Origin: Monoplex corrugatus
Taxonomy: Eukaryota > Mollusca > Gastropoda > Littorinimorpha > Ranellidae
Assembly: GCA_030674185.1 (NCBI GenBank)
Contig: CM060307.1
Span: 77,118,635-77,128,634, forward strand
DNA: 10,000 nt
Reading direction: 5' to 3'
In this document: positions 1 to 6,360 of the stretch, in pieces
Numbering within the stretch: the stretch's first letter is position 1
Layout of the letters: the number at the start of each line of letters is the position of its first letter
The notes under the pieces: generated by a model
Told to the model about the DNA's origin: nothing
What the model saw: the letters and a program-made list of their open reading frames with translations, nothing else
The model's database searches: none
Position numbers and translations under genes: made by a program

Positions 1-119
1 GGTAGCTGAGGACAGAGAGGGTGAAGATATACTTGCAGCGACAGGGGATAGATGCATATGGAGGGCCATGATTGCCAAGGCCATGCGGCAGGGCACATAA
101 TGATGATCGTCATCATCGA
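1..119 (+). mobile_element. RTE-like non-LTR retrotransposon, 3' end (copy A)
   Basis: This is the last part of a reverse-transcriptase ORF, cut by the window edge. Bases 26-100 read in frame as the element's C-terminal tail, ending in residues MRQGT and a TAA stop at 98-100. It aligns base by base with copies B (5120-5622) and C (8256-8626) in this window. Upstream of about base 25 the matching frame is shifted by one base, which fits a single-base deletion at GGT(A)GAA. The Trp codon seen in copy C is TAG here (3-5), so the copy is dead. The stop runs straight into a TGATGA tail, followed by TCATCA. It shares the bases ATGCATATGGAGG with copy B, against a different sequence in copy C. Membership of the RTE clade is inferred from the overall C-terminal pattern; no reverse-transcriptase core is visible here. 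Confidence 0.75.
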
Positions 120-312
120 GTAGAACTTGATCTAGATGTACATACGCGAAATTTTAAAGTAAGCAAAAATTTGTTTCAGTTGCACTCACCTTCTTAACTG
201 GACTAATGCTGCAAAAGGAGTGGGACAAACTTCGGTCAATGTGTTGTAATGAAAGGTTTGCTGTATGCTTTGGACCCTGGATCCATGTCAGTCAGGAATT
301 TGGCCTCAGACA

Positions 313-450
313 ACTTGCCCTATGGCAGACTTTTCACTGACGAAAATAGCTTTGTGTGGAGACTTCCTCGAAATCAATTAAACCTGCCGTACGGCAGATT
401 TTTGACCGACGAAAATAGATTTGTATGGAGACTTTCTTGGCATCAGTTAA
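313..450 (+). repeat. 69-bp tandem repeat, units 1 and 2
   Basis: Two head-to-tail units, 313-381 and 382-450, match at 56 of 69 positions by eye. The period is a multiple of three. Read in the frame that starts at ATG 249, each unit encodes a 23-residue block of the form NLPYGR-x2-TDEN-x-FVWRL-x3-QL. Unit 2 contains the perfect 14-bp palindrome CTGCCGTACGGCAG (384-397); units 1 and 3 hold decayed versions. A third unit lies at 1746-1813, beyond a retrotransposon insertion. A weak partial match (TTTGCTGTATG, 257-267) may be a further decayed unit. I do not recognise the family. It could be a short satellite, part of a larger dispersed repeat, or the remains of a repetitive coding exon. Confidence 0.8.
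434..450 (+). repeat. Target-site duplication, left copy
   Basis: TTCTTGGCATCA (434-445) is repeated exactly at 1729-1740 on the other side of the non-LTR insertion. With the next five bases included, the match is 15 of 17, against 1729-1745. The left copy ends exactly at the end of tandem-repeat unit 2. Confidence 0.85.
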
Positions 451-1496
451 GGATGAATTATTATACACGTCAGAAACTAACTATCCTCAGAAAGCTCGAA
501 AGGTGCATACTCTTCAACCTATTCGAAATTTTGCAGATGTTCTCCTAAGCAAAAACAATATTGATGTAACTAACATTTCAATAATGCCTCTTATTCCATC
601 CATACCTCCCTGGGAACTTGAAAATGCCAACTTTGACATAAACTACGTAAATCTTAATAAAACAGAAGAAAGAAATATTCTAGTATCAGAAGTGAAATCT
701 CATCTAGCCACCTGTTATTTTAATCACCTAAAAATTTTCACAGACGGGTCTGTTTTAGATACATCTGATAGCGGAGCTGGATTCGTCATTCCTGCCTTAA
801 AGGTACAAAAATCTTATTACATAGGTAAAGGCTACTCTATTTTTACATCAGAATTATTATGGATATTGATGGCTCTTACCTATATCAATATCCTCTCATA
901 CGATATCTGCGATATACTATTGTGTGTTGATTCTAAATCTGTGTTACGTAACTTGAAACAAGCAGAACATGTAATACGAAATGACATTATCTTTGAAATC
1001 AAACATTTGATACATTGTATTTCATCCAGCGGTGTTGGTATCAATTTTTGCTGGTTCCGTCACATTGTGGACTTTATTGGAATGAAGTTTCAGACCAGTT
1101 AGCAAGAAACGGAGCATCCAAAAATGCCAATAACGTAACATGCCATAATTTACGACTATCAGTTCATGAACTTGGTTCTGTGCTAGAACGTTCAGTTTAT
1201 ACAAATTTCTCCAATACCCATAGCCTGATACCTTACTGCCCCAGACAGCTAGCGTCCTTGATATACAAACTAAGGCTTAACTCTTGGAAAACGAAATATA
1301 CACAGAATATATGTATTTGTTCAAAAACATTATCAGTCCACCATCTGCTCTTTGAATGTCCTATCTTACTTACGACATATAGAAATAACAATCTTGATTT
1401 TTCATGTACTGACGCTAGAGATATTCTTTACAACAAAAATAATATTATCTCGTTAGTCCAGCTGATTCTCAGATCCCCTGTTGGCAGATTGTTATG
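451..1496 (+). pseudogene. Retrotransposon RNase H domain with C-terminal Cys/His motif, frameshifted
   Basis: An RNase H domain removes the RNA strand from RNA:DNA hybrids during retrotransposon copying. A linker containing IPPWEL is followed by FTDGS with the first catalytic Asp (codon 743-745), then TSELLW with Glu (851-853) and CVDSKS with the second Asp (929-931). The reading frame then breaks. The expected Trp-Val-Pro-Ser-His motif is split because one G appears to be missing after 1054: the Trp lies in the first frame, while VPSHCG and NEVSDQLARNGA lie in the next, with the fourth catalytic Asp at 1093-1095. Downstream, CICSK and HHLLFECP (about 1310-1360) form the Cys/His-rich end typical of such ORFs, and the frame ends with TGA at 1495-1497. 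All four acidic residues survive, so the copy is young or lightly decayed, but it lacks RT and is not autonomous. Confidence 0.88.
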
Positions 1497-1728
1497 AAGA
1501 GTTAATTAATTGTTGTATGTTATTATTTGACACTGTTAATTCATTGTTCTGAATTATTAATTGCACTTGTTACCCTTCTTCCCTTCTTACATTCAAACTT
1601 CTATTACCCTTCCCCATACTCATCCTCCACCCCACCTTTTTTTTCCCCCTTTGTATGTATGTGTGTGTGTGCGTGCGTGTGTGTCTAAAATCACTATTGT
1701 GAACGACATTAAATAAAAGATTCATTCA
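451..1728 (+). mobile_element. 5'-truncated non-LTR retrotransposon (I-superfamily type)
   Basis: This insertion of about 1.28 kb holds the RNase H end of a retrotransposon polyprotein, a C-terminal Cys/His motif, a 3' UTR and a short ATTC-repeat tail. It is bounded by a 12-bp perfect (17-bp imperfect) target-site duplication. The reverse transcriptase and endonuclease regions are missing, as expected for 5' truncation during target-primed reverse transcription. The combination of RNase H after the RT, a Cys/His tail and a simple-repeat 3' end instead of poly(A) is known from the I/Nimb group of LINEs; assignment to that group is inference. It landed inside the 69-bp tandem array and split unit 2 from unit 3. 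Confidence 0.85.
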
Positions 1729-1731
1729 TTC
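1498..1731 (+). other. 3' UTR and tail of the RNase H-bearing retrotransposon
   Basis: After the stop comes a C/T-rich stretch (about 1570-1650), a short GT/GC-alternating run (1650-1684), an AATAAA hexamer (1712-1717) and the tail ATTCATTCATTC (1720-1731). The last three bases of the tail overlap the right target-site duplication, so the exact junction is ambiguous by a few bases. A tandem 4-mer tail instead of poly(A) agrees with an I-type element. Confidence 0.7.
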
Positions 1732-1745
1732 TTGGCATCAATAAA
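1729..1745 (+). repeat. Target-site duplication, right copy
   Basis: TTCTTGGCATCA (1729-1740) repeats 434-445 exactly. The following ATAAA corresponds to GTTAA at 446-450. The change turns the leucine codon TTA of the 23-residue repeat into TAA. Confidence 0.85.
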
Positions 1746-1813
1746 ATCTGCTGTATGGCAGATTTGTGACTGACGGCAACAGATTTGTGTGGAGAGAGTC
1801 CTGATTCAACTGT
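1746..1813 (+). repeat. 69-bp tandem repeat, unit 3
   Basis: This continues the tandem array interrupted at 450. It reads LLYGRF, TDGNRFVWR in the same frame as units 1 and 2 and keeps the imperfect palindrome TCTGCTGTATGGCAGA (1747-1762). The similarity fades after about 1800. If bases 446-1740 are taken out, its start lands at 451, exactly 69 bases after the start of unit 2. Confidence 0.75.
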
Positions 1814-1930
1814 GAAATGAAACGTCACGTTTTCCGTGGGCTATTTTTCCCCTGCAGAGCAGACTGTTTCATAGACAGCAAATAAACTGAAATCGTTATT
1901 ACATTCCCAAGATGCTGCATTAGGCTGTTT

Positions 1931-1935
1931 TCTCT

Positions 1936-1989
<54 letters not shown>

Positions 1990-1997
1990 CTCTTCTT
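1931..1997 (+). repeat. (CT)n microsatellite
   Basis: An almost pure CT tract of about 67 bp has TT interruptions near 1939-1940, 1972-1973 and 1993-1994. The Arg/Glu-rich open frame on the opposite strand is an artefact of this tract. Confidence 0.97.
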
Positions 1998-2039
1998 ATA
2001 GATGGAGAGGATGACTCAGAACTGTTTACATACACTAGT

Positions 2040-2200
2040 GTCGACTTATTCAAGGGGGAGCTTTACAGGGCACAATAATCTGGACGAGGTATGCGAGGGT
2101 CGACTTACACGAGGTCGAGTTAAGCAATGAAAGTTTATGGTTATAAAGAAGGTCGCTGGCCGGGGCCAAAGAATTGTGTCGACTTAGCCTGTGAATCGAG
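2040..2200 (+). repeat. Cluster of GTCGACTTA motifs, possible DNA-transposon remnant
   Basis: TCGACTTA occurs at 2041, 2100 and 2179, each preceded by G. A related GTCGAGTTAAG lies at 2114, and CGAGTATATATAC follows the third copy (2198-2210). Runs pairing a TCGACTTA-type motif with CGAGTATATAC are familiar to me from animal DNA-transposon ends of the pogo/Tigger or similar groups. That link is from memory and weak. The spacings (59 and 79 bp) are unequal, so this is not a clean tandem repeat. Confidence 0.4.
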
Positions 2201-2210
2201 TATATATACA

Positions 2211-2800
2211 ACTGAACAAATGAATGGGAGATGAAAACATAATCACGTGAAATTGTTTTCTATTCCCTAGTCAAATATGACTTGACAAAGCTTGAAGGAA
2301 ACAAATGTCAAACTACAGGCGAGAGAACAAATAGATCTGAACTCCTTTGTAAACTGCCTGCTAGGGACACTAGATTTCCCTCGCAACTGAATGCTCAAGT
2401 TCAAACCATATGACAGCCGCCATAAATGATTAATATAACCAGGAGTGACCAAGATGGCTGCATGTATTTATCAATTTGGTTTAACTTTCTCTTTTTTGAA
2501 CTACTGTGACAGAGCTTGGGAAAGGTGATGTTCTGTTACTTCAAGTTTTTATCTCAGCCATGCTACTGGTACGATGTTCATCAAGCTAATGTGGACGAGA
2601 TGTAACATATAGCTGCAGGCAAATGAGCTCCATTAGAATATGTAAATTTAAAAAATCGAGTTGTATGGATTCCTGGCTGACTGATTGATGTTTGGCAAGA
2701 GGAGTGTACCGCTGATTTCATAACAGACTGATTTAATTGATTCATTTACTTGAATAAATGACGTTGTTTTATCTTACTGTTTCAGATGATGGGCATAGCG
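2211..2800. other. No recognisable gene
   Basis: There is no open frame with recognisable content on either strand. A splice-acceptor-like string, ACTGTTTCAG, ends at 2785, but no coding frame continues from it. Confidence 0.6.
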
Positions 2801-2877
2801 TCTTCTCCCTTTCCTCTGTCCTCAACTCCCCTCCCCCTCATTCTCATCCCTTCCCCCTCCCTACTTTCTTTCCGTAG
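2801..2877 (+). repeat. Pyrimidine-rich tract
   Basis: About 73 bases of almost pure C/T are followed by GTAG (2874-2877). The composition resembles the C/T-rich part of the retrotransposon 3' UTR at 1570-1650, so it may be a relic of another element's 3' UTR. It could also be read as a polypyrimidine tract plus acceptor, but no supported exon follows. Confidence 0.5.
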
Positions 2878-3087
2878 GTTATTTCTGGAAAATTTGATTA
2901 TGGTTGGATCTTGTGCACCCTCCTGTTTTGGGGAAGGGTAACCATAATGATATCGGCTTCTGTCGGCTTGTGAATTTGACTCTCAGGCACTTAAATGTCG
3001 ATTAAGACATCACCTAGCCTAGGTTGGTTTCTGCTCACGGGATTCCCACGTCTGCATTGGCTGTCTGCTAGGTGAAGGGCAGAGCAA

Positions 3088-3495
3088 GTGGAGATCCTGG
3101 TGTGGAATGTTACGGGGAAGTGGGATGGGAATCTTCAGGGCACTCTGGACAAGTTCTGTGGTTATGGGATTCTTGATGTGGACGCATGTTTTGAATCTCG
3201 ACTGTGGGCTTTGTTGGGGCATTCTGCTGACAATTTGAAAACTATCTCTGGCACTCCCAAGACGGGTCCCAGGATGTCCTCTCTGTCTGGATCCTTTAGG
3301 CGACCTCGTAACGGCAGGGGTCTCTCTCAGCCAGCCATAAGGAGCCTGCTACGAGAAATGAATCAACCAGCCATTAAGAGCCAGCCAAGAGGAGCAGCCA
3401 ACCACCAGAGAGGAGGAACCAGCCAAGAGGACTTAGCCAGCCAGCCCAGGCGTCAACCAGCCGGCCAGGAGGACCGAGCAGCCGGCAAGATCTAG
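3088..3495 (+). CDS. Hypothetical 135-residue ORF with Gln/Pro/Ala-rich repetitive end
   Basis: I do not recognise this ORF. Its first 40 residues contain LVWNV and LDKFCGYGILDVDACFESR. The spacing is loosely like the start of an AP-type endonuclease of a LINE (a WNV strand, then an Asp-Ile strand before the catalytic Glu), but the usual Glu-Thr is not there and no later motif follows. From about residue 75 the protein is basic and low in complexity, with recurring QPA and SQP units (SQPAIRS, NQPAIKS, SQPRG, SQPRRQPAG). This reflects an ACCAGCCA-type repeat in the DNA. There is no signal peptide or membrane segment. The upstream region gives no promoter evidence, and the ATG is simply the first in the frame. 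It may be a piece of a transposable element or a chance frame, and I doubt that it is expressed. Confidence 0.25.
   Translation: MEILVWNVTGKWDGNLQGTLDKFCGYGILDVDACFESRLWALLGHSADNLKTISGTPKTGPRMSSLSGSFRRPRNGRGLSQPAIRSLLREMNQPAIKSQPRGAANHQRGGTSQEDLASQPRRQPAGQEDRAAGKI
3328..3490 (+). repeat. Degenerate CCAGCCA/AGGAG-rich repeat
   Basis: Irregular repeats of CCAGCCA (3329, 3367, 3381 and, in altered form, up to about 3485) alternate with AGAGGAG-like strings. They produce the QPA-rich end of the ORF at 3088-3495. No fixed period is visible, so it probably arose by replication slippage. Confidence 0.55.
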
Positions 3496-3671
3496 AGAAC
3501 TGTTTTTCTATTTAGAAATCCCTGTCTATTAGTTTCTCTGTCCGACATTCCTATCCCTTCTTTGGTATTGCCATCCCAGCCAGCCTGCATTCATTATCAA
3601 CTGCGATGTGAGGCGTAAGTATTAGGACTTCGCTCCACTGACAATTGTCTTCTGAAAAGTTATGTATATTA

Positions 3672-3745
<74 letters not shown>

Positions 3746-3764
3746 TGTGTGTGTGTGTGTGTGT
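3672..3764 (+). repeat. (GT)n microsatellite
   Basis: A GT tract of about 93 bp with a TTT interruption near its start and a phase change (GG) at about 3738-3739. The long His/Thr-rich frame on the minus strand is an artefact. Confidence 0.97.
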
Positions 3765-3986
3765 AGACGTTTGTGTACGTTTATGACATAATTATACGAT
3801 GTTGTGCGAAAAGCACAATGAAAGATACTGATGTTACGACTCCCTCTCCCAAACACTGCCTAGTGTACAGGTCAGTGACTTTCACAATAAACCTTGTGTG
3901 TCAATGTTGATTTTGGTATCTTTCTGTAAGCGTGTGTTCTGTGAGACAAATCATTCGAACTTGGACGCACTTTTTGACTTGACCTC

Positions 3987-4008
3987 TGTGTGTGTGTGTG
4001 TGTGTGTG

Positions 4009-4080
<72 letters not shown>

Positions 4081-4110
4081 TGTGCGTGTGTGCGTGCATG
4101 CGCGTGTGTG
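3987..4110 (+). repeat. Compound (GT)n microsatellite with GC-containing flank
   Basis: A GT tract is broken by TT (about 4009-4010) and GG (about 4045-4046). It passes into a TGCGTG, CATGCGCGTG stretch (4083-4110) that is still mostly alternating purine and pyrimidine, a composition able to adopt left-handed Z-DNA. All Cys/Val-rich and His/Thr-rich frames across it are artefacts. Confidence 0.95.
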
Positions 4111-4450
4111 ATATGAGGGAAAAAACCGAAACCGGCAATATACAATTCTAAGGGAGATAATCATTAAAGACTGAAAAGTGCACAAAGTTGTTGCTTCCCT
4201 TGTATTAATCCAGCTGTCGCAGACTGGTAGCAGTTTTCTGTATTTGTTTGCTTTTTCGTTGCTTGCTTGTTTGATAATATATAACACACATTGTTTTCAA
4301 ATAATTCCTACAGATAAGTATATTCTGAGTACATCTTTTATTTCTTTTGAGCGCACCTAACCCCTTCGGACGCGTGTATATCTTTATATACACGTTGTTT
4401 TACACAGTGTGCGAGAAGTACATTCCTGCACAGTCTGCGCAATCCTTCTT
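4111..4450. other. No gene; small hairpin at 4373-4394
   Basis: No coding signal is visible. The only structure is an inverted repeat with 9-bp arms, CGTGTATAT (4373-4381) and ATATACACG (4386-4394), around a 4-base loop. Confidence 0.6.
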
Positions 4451-4539
4451 TAGCGGGCGTGCATGCTGGGTGTTCACATCTTTCCATAAACCTCAGAACT
4501 GACATTACTTAGAGTATCTTTAACATGCTTGTTTGATAT
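4451..4539 (+). repeat. Mollusc-type dispersed repeat, left half
   Basis: The stretch carries GCATGCTGGGTGTTC, TTTCCATAAACC, GAACTGACATTA and ATCTTTAACATG in the order and spacing of a repeat I recall as very common in molluscan transcripts and genomes (CATGCTGGGTATT..., followed by a conserved downstream part). The match stops at TTTGATAT (4539). The part expected next resumes at 4925. This is recognition from memory, not from a search. Confidence 0.6.
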
Positions 4540-4600
4540 CCAAAGCAAGTGTGACTGCCCGCGTTCAAGCAAACAGGTACCAGAAGAAGAAAAAAACCAC
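4540..4600. other. Unassigned spacer left of the inverted repeat
   Basis: About 60 bases between the broken mollusc-type repeat and the left foldback arm. They match neither the expected continuation of the repeat nor the right flank of the foldback. They may be part of the inserted block or an unrelated small insertion. Confidence 0.4.
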
Positions 4601-4925
4601 GAAAAAAGAATTAGAACGCGTATCTAATACAACCAGACAAGACTTGCACAAATTATCGGCCAACTGGCTTTTGTAAAGTGTAAGATCACAAGCAAACAAG
4701 CTCCAGATACAAAAATAAGGAGAAAAAGGCTGAAACTTCCCTGCTGCTCCGTCCAGTGTGAGAAAAGGAATAATGGACGGACCAGGGACGTTTCAGTCTT
4801 TTTCTCCTGATTTTTGTATCTGGTGTTTGTTTGTTTGTGATTTCACGTTTGACAAAGGCTAGTTGACCGAAAATTTGCGCCTGTCTTGTCTGGTTGTATT
4901 AAATGCGCGTTCTTATTCTTTTTTC
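4601..4925. mobile_element. 325-bp foldback (MITE-like) inverted-repeat element
   Basis: Left arm 4601-4755 and right arm 4774-4925 are reverse complements with few mismatches and small indels, around an 18-base loop (4756-4773). Matching landmarks are GAAAAAAGAAT at the outer ends, AATACAACCAGACAAGAC (4626-4643 against its complement at 4882-4899), CCAGATACAAAAAT near mid-arm, and CCGTCCA against TGGACGG at the centre. There is no coding capacity. As RNA the whole element would form a hairpin of about 150 bp. It sits within a broken mollusc-type repeat, so it probably arrived by insertion. No short duplication flanks the arms directly, so the transposase family cannot be named. Confidence 0.85.
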
Positions 4926-5037
4926 ATGTTTATTTGATATTATGCACGTGTATACAAACGAACGGGGTTTAGACACTGACAGGTTTGCGCTCATGTTGAG
5001 ATGGGATATCGGAATAAATCGCCACCCATTATCCACT
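4925..5037 (+). repeat. Mollusc-type dispersed repeat, right half
   Basis: It resumes the repeat broken at 4539. TTTGATAT, GTGTATACAAACGAACGG, GGTTTAGACACTGACAGG, GATATCGGAATAAATC and CCACCCATTATCCACTAAG follow the order I recall for the downstream half of this family. The first 16 bases (4925-4940) repeat 4524-4539 with two mismatches, so the junction carries a short duplication. Confidence 0.6.
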
Positions 5038-5119
5038 AAGCAATACTCATATTTCGCACTGGGACTCTGTGACAGGGCTGCATTCTGTGTTGACTTTTAT
5101 GCTATCCAATGGCATCAAA

Positions 5120-5622
5120 ATGAAAAGATGAAAAGCAGTCTTACCAACAAATGCCTATCAATTAACATCAGGAAAAGAGTTTTTGAATGTTATATAGAGC
5201 CGATAATATGATACGGTTGTGAGGCGTGGACACTCAACAACCAAAGCCAGAACAAGATTGAGGCAGCCGAAATGTGGTTTCTAGAGAGAATGTTGAGGGT
5301 TTCATGGACAGCAAAGAAAACAAATGAGTCTTGATGGAGGCAGACACAAGAAGATCATCGATAAGTAAGATTAAGAAAAGACAAGCAACATTTATAGGCC
5401 ATTTTATGAGGAAAGGGGAATTAGAGCACCTGGTCCAGCAGGAAAGCTGGAGGGAAAGAGAACGCCAGGTAGACCCAGGGAGAAAATATTGGACGGACTT
5501 GCACGGTGCTGAGGACATAGAGGGTGGAAGATGTGCTTGCGGCGATAAGAGATGGATGCATATGGAGGTCCATGATCGCCAACGCCATGCGGCAGGGCAC
5601 ATGATGATGATAATGATGATGA
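5120..5622 (+). mobile_element. RTE-like non-LTR retrotransposon, 3' fragment (copy B)
   Basis: A 5'-truncated element covers the end of the reverse-transcriptase ORF and a short ATGATGATAATGATGATGA-type tail (5601-5622). The left boundary is uncertain: recognisable RT text starts with MKSSLTNKCLS near 5129. It lies in the same orientation as copy A and opposite to copy C, and shares the ATGCATATGGAGG variant with copy A. I see no convincing target-site duplication. Confidence 0.85.
5129..5605 (+). pseudogene. Reverse transcriptase C-terminus (RTE-like), broken
   Basis: The order of motifs is LTNKCLSI-x2-RKRV, CYIEPI, YGCEAWT, KIEAAEMWFL, RMLRVSWTAKK, ADTRRS, RQATFIGHFMRKGELEHLV and the tail ending near RQGT. 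This is the region after the RT thumb that RTE-type ORFs share in many invertebrates; it has no catalytic residues of its own. The damage is visible: TGA at 5209-5211 where a Leu codon is expected, a 4-base deletion near 5328-5331 against copy C, a 1-base deletion near 5438-5441, and a further small indel plus TAG near 5505-5520. The frame realigns at the 3' end, where TGA stops merge into the tail repeat. It cannot encode a product. Confidence 0.85.
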
Positions 5623-5793
5623 CTGGAATCAACCAGGCCCGAGAGATACGGACACCTATGGTGCTGGTCTGGAAATTTAAACAAGATCTCAATGGAGCAT
5701 CTGTAAAGTGAATGATGTTTGACTCTGTGGTCTCAGTTTTTTTTTAAGAAAGCCAATAACCCGCACTGCTTCGTGTAGGAGCTGATCATGACT

Positions 5794-5867
5794 TGTTATT
5801 ATTGTTGTTATTGTTGTTTAAAGCCCAGCCGACTGCGTTAAGCCATATCAGGGCTACAACCGCTTCG
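5794..5867 (-). repeat. 3' tail of a SINE/LINE-type repeat
   Basis: On the minus strand this reads GCCCTGATATGGCTTAACG, CAGTCGGCTGGGC, TTTAAAC and then an AACAA/AATAA-type tail (5794-5819 on the plus strand). I recall this ending (GATATGGC, GGTCGGCTGG, GTTAAAC, AACAAC) as the common 3' tail of molluscan tRNA-derived SINEs and partner LINEs. The body would lie to the right, in 5868-6360, but I cannot point to a tRNA-like head with A and B boxes there. Confidence 0.55.
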
Positions 5868-6360
5868 AAACATACAAAACTTCAACAGAAAAAAAAACGA
5901 AAAGAAAATTAAGTACACATATCAATGTATTCGCGGACATAATCTAAGGACATGCTCCCGAAGTTGACCACTCCGTCCAATTTATCGCACAGGGAATTTG
6001 AAAAAGACACTTGAATACAAATTTAAGCACACATAAGAACACCAAAACATATATGAAAACGGGCATAAATTACCTAAAATTGCTTCCGCATATCTCACCT
6101 CCCTACATCCCAAAATGCACTTAATACGTGTACTCAATTACCAATCCTCAGAAAAAGTACGTAAGACTTTATCGAACACATACGAGTGAATGGACCAGCA
6201 AGGCAGAAAATGATGGGACGAAATGACAGAAAGTAAAAGAACAAGGCAGAAACAAAGAGAGTGAGACAAAAAAGGAAATTTCTAGCACAGAATTTCTAGA
6301 AGGTGAGGATACAATTTTACTGAAAGAGCCCCCGGCATCCCCACGGGGGGCTGATCAGAA
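5868..6360 (-). repeat. Possible body of the minus-strand repeat, with GC hairpin
   Basis: A/C-rich sequence without coding signal. It ends with a GC-rich inverted repeat: AGCCCCC (6327-6333) pairs with GGGGGCT (6346-6352) around 12 bases. The whole stretch could belong to the element whose tail is at 5794-5867, but only adjacency supports that. Confidence 0.3.

Noticed and set aside
249..548. 99-residue frame as a real gene
   Set aside because: The first part is the tandem repeat (listed as such), and from 451 the frame runs out of register into the LINE insertion.
1841..2053. Minus-strand 70-residue frame rich in Arg/Glu
   Set aside because: It is a translation of the (CT)n microsatellite and has no other content.
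3551..4287. Several His/Thr-rich and Cys/Val-rich frames on both strands
   Set aside because: All come from the GT/CA microsatellites, which stay open in every frame that avoids a stop.
4903..5211. 102-residue frame as a single protein
   Set aside because: It joins non-coding mollusc-type repeat sequence to the start of the RTE fragment; only its last 28 or so residues are real retrotransposon text.
5234..5692. Minus-strand frames of 152 and 87 residues opposite RTE copy B
   Set aside because: They are antisense shadows of the retrotransposon fragment; the plus strand carries the recognisable RT C-terminus.
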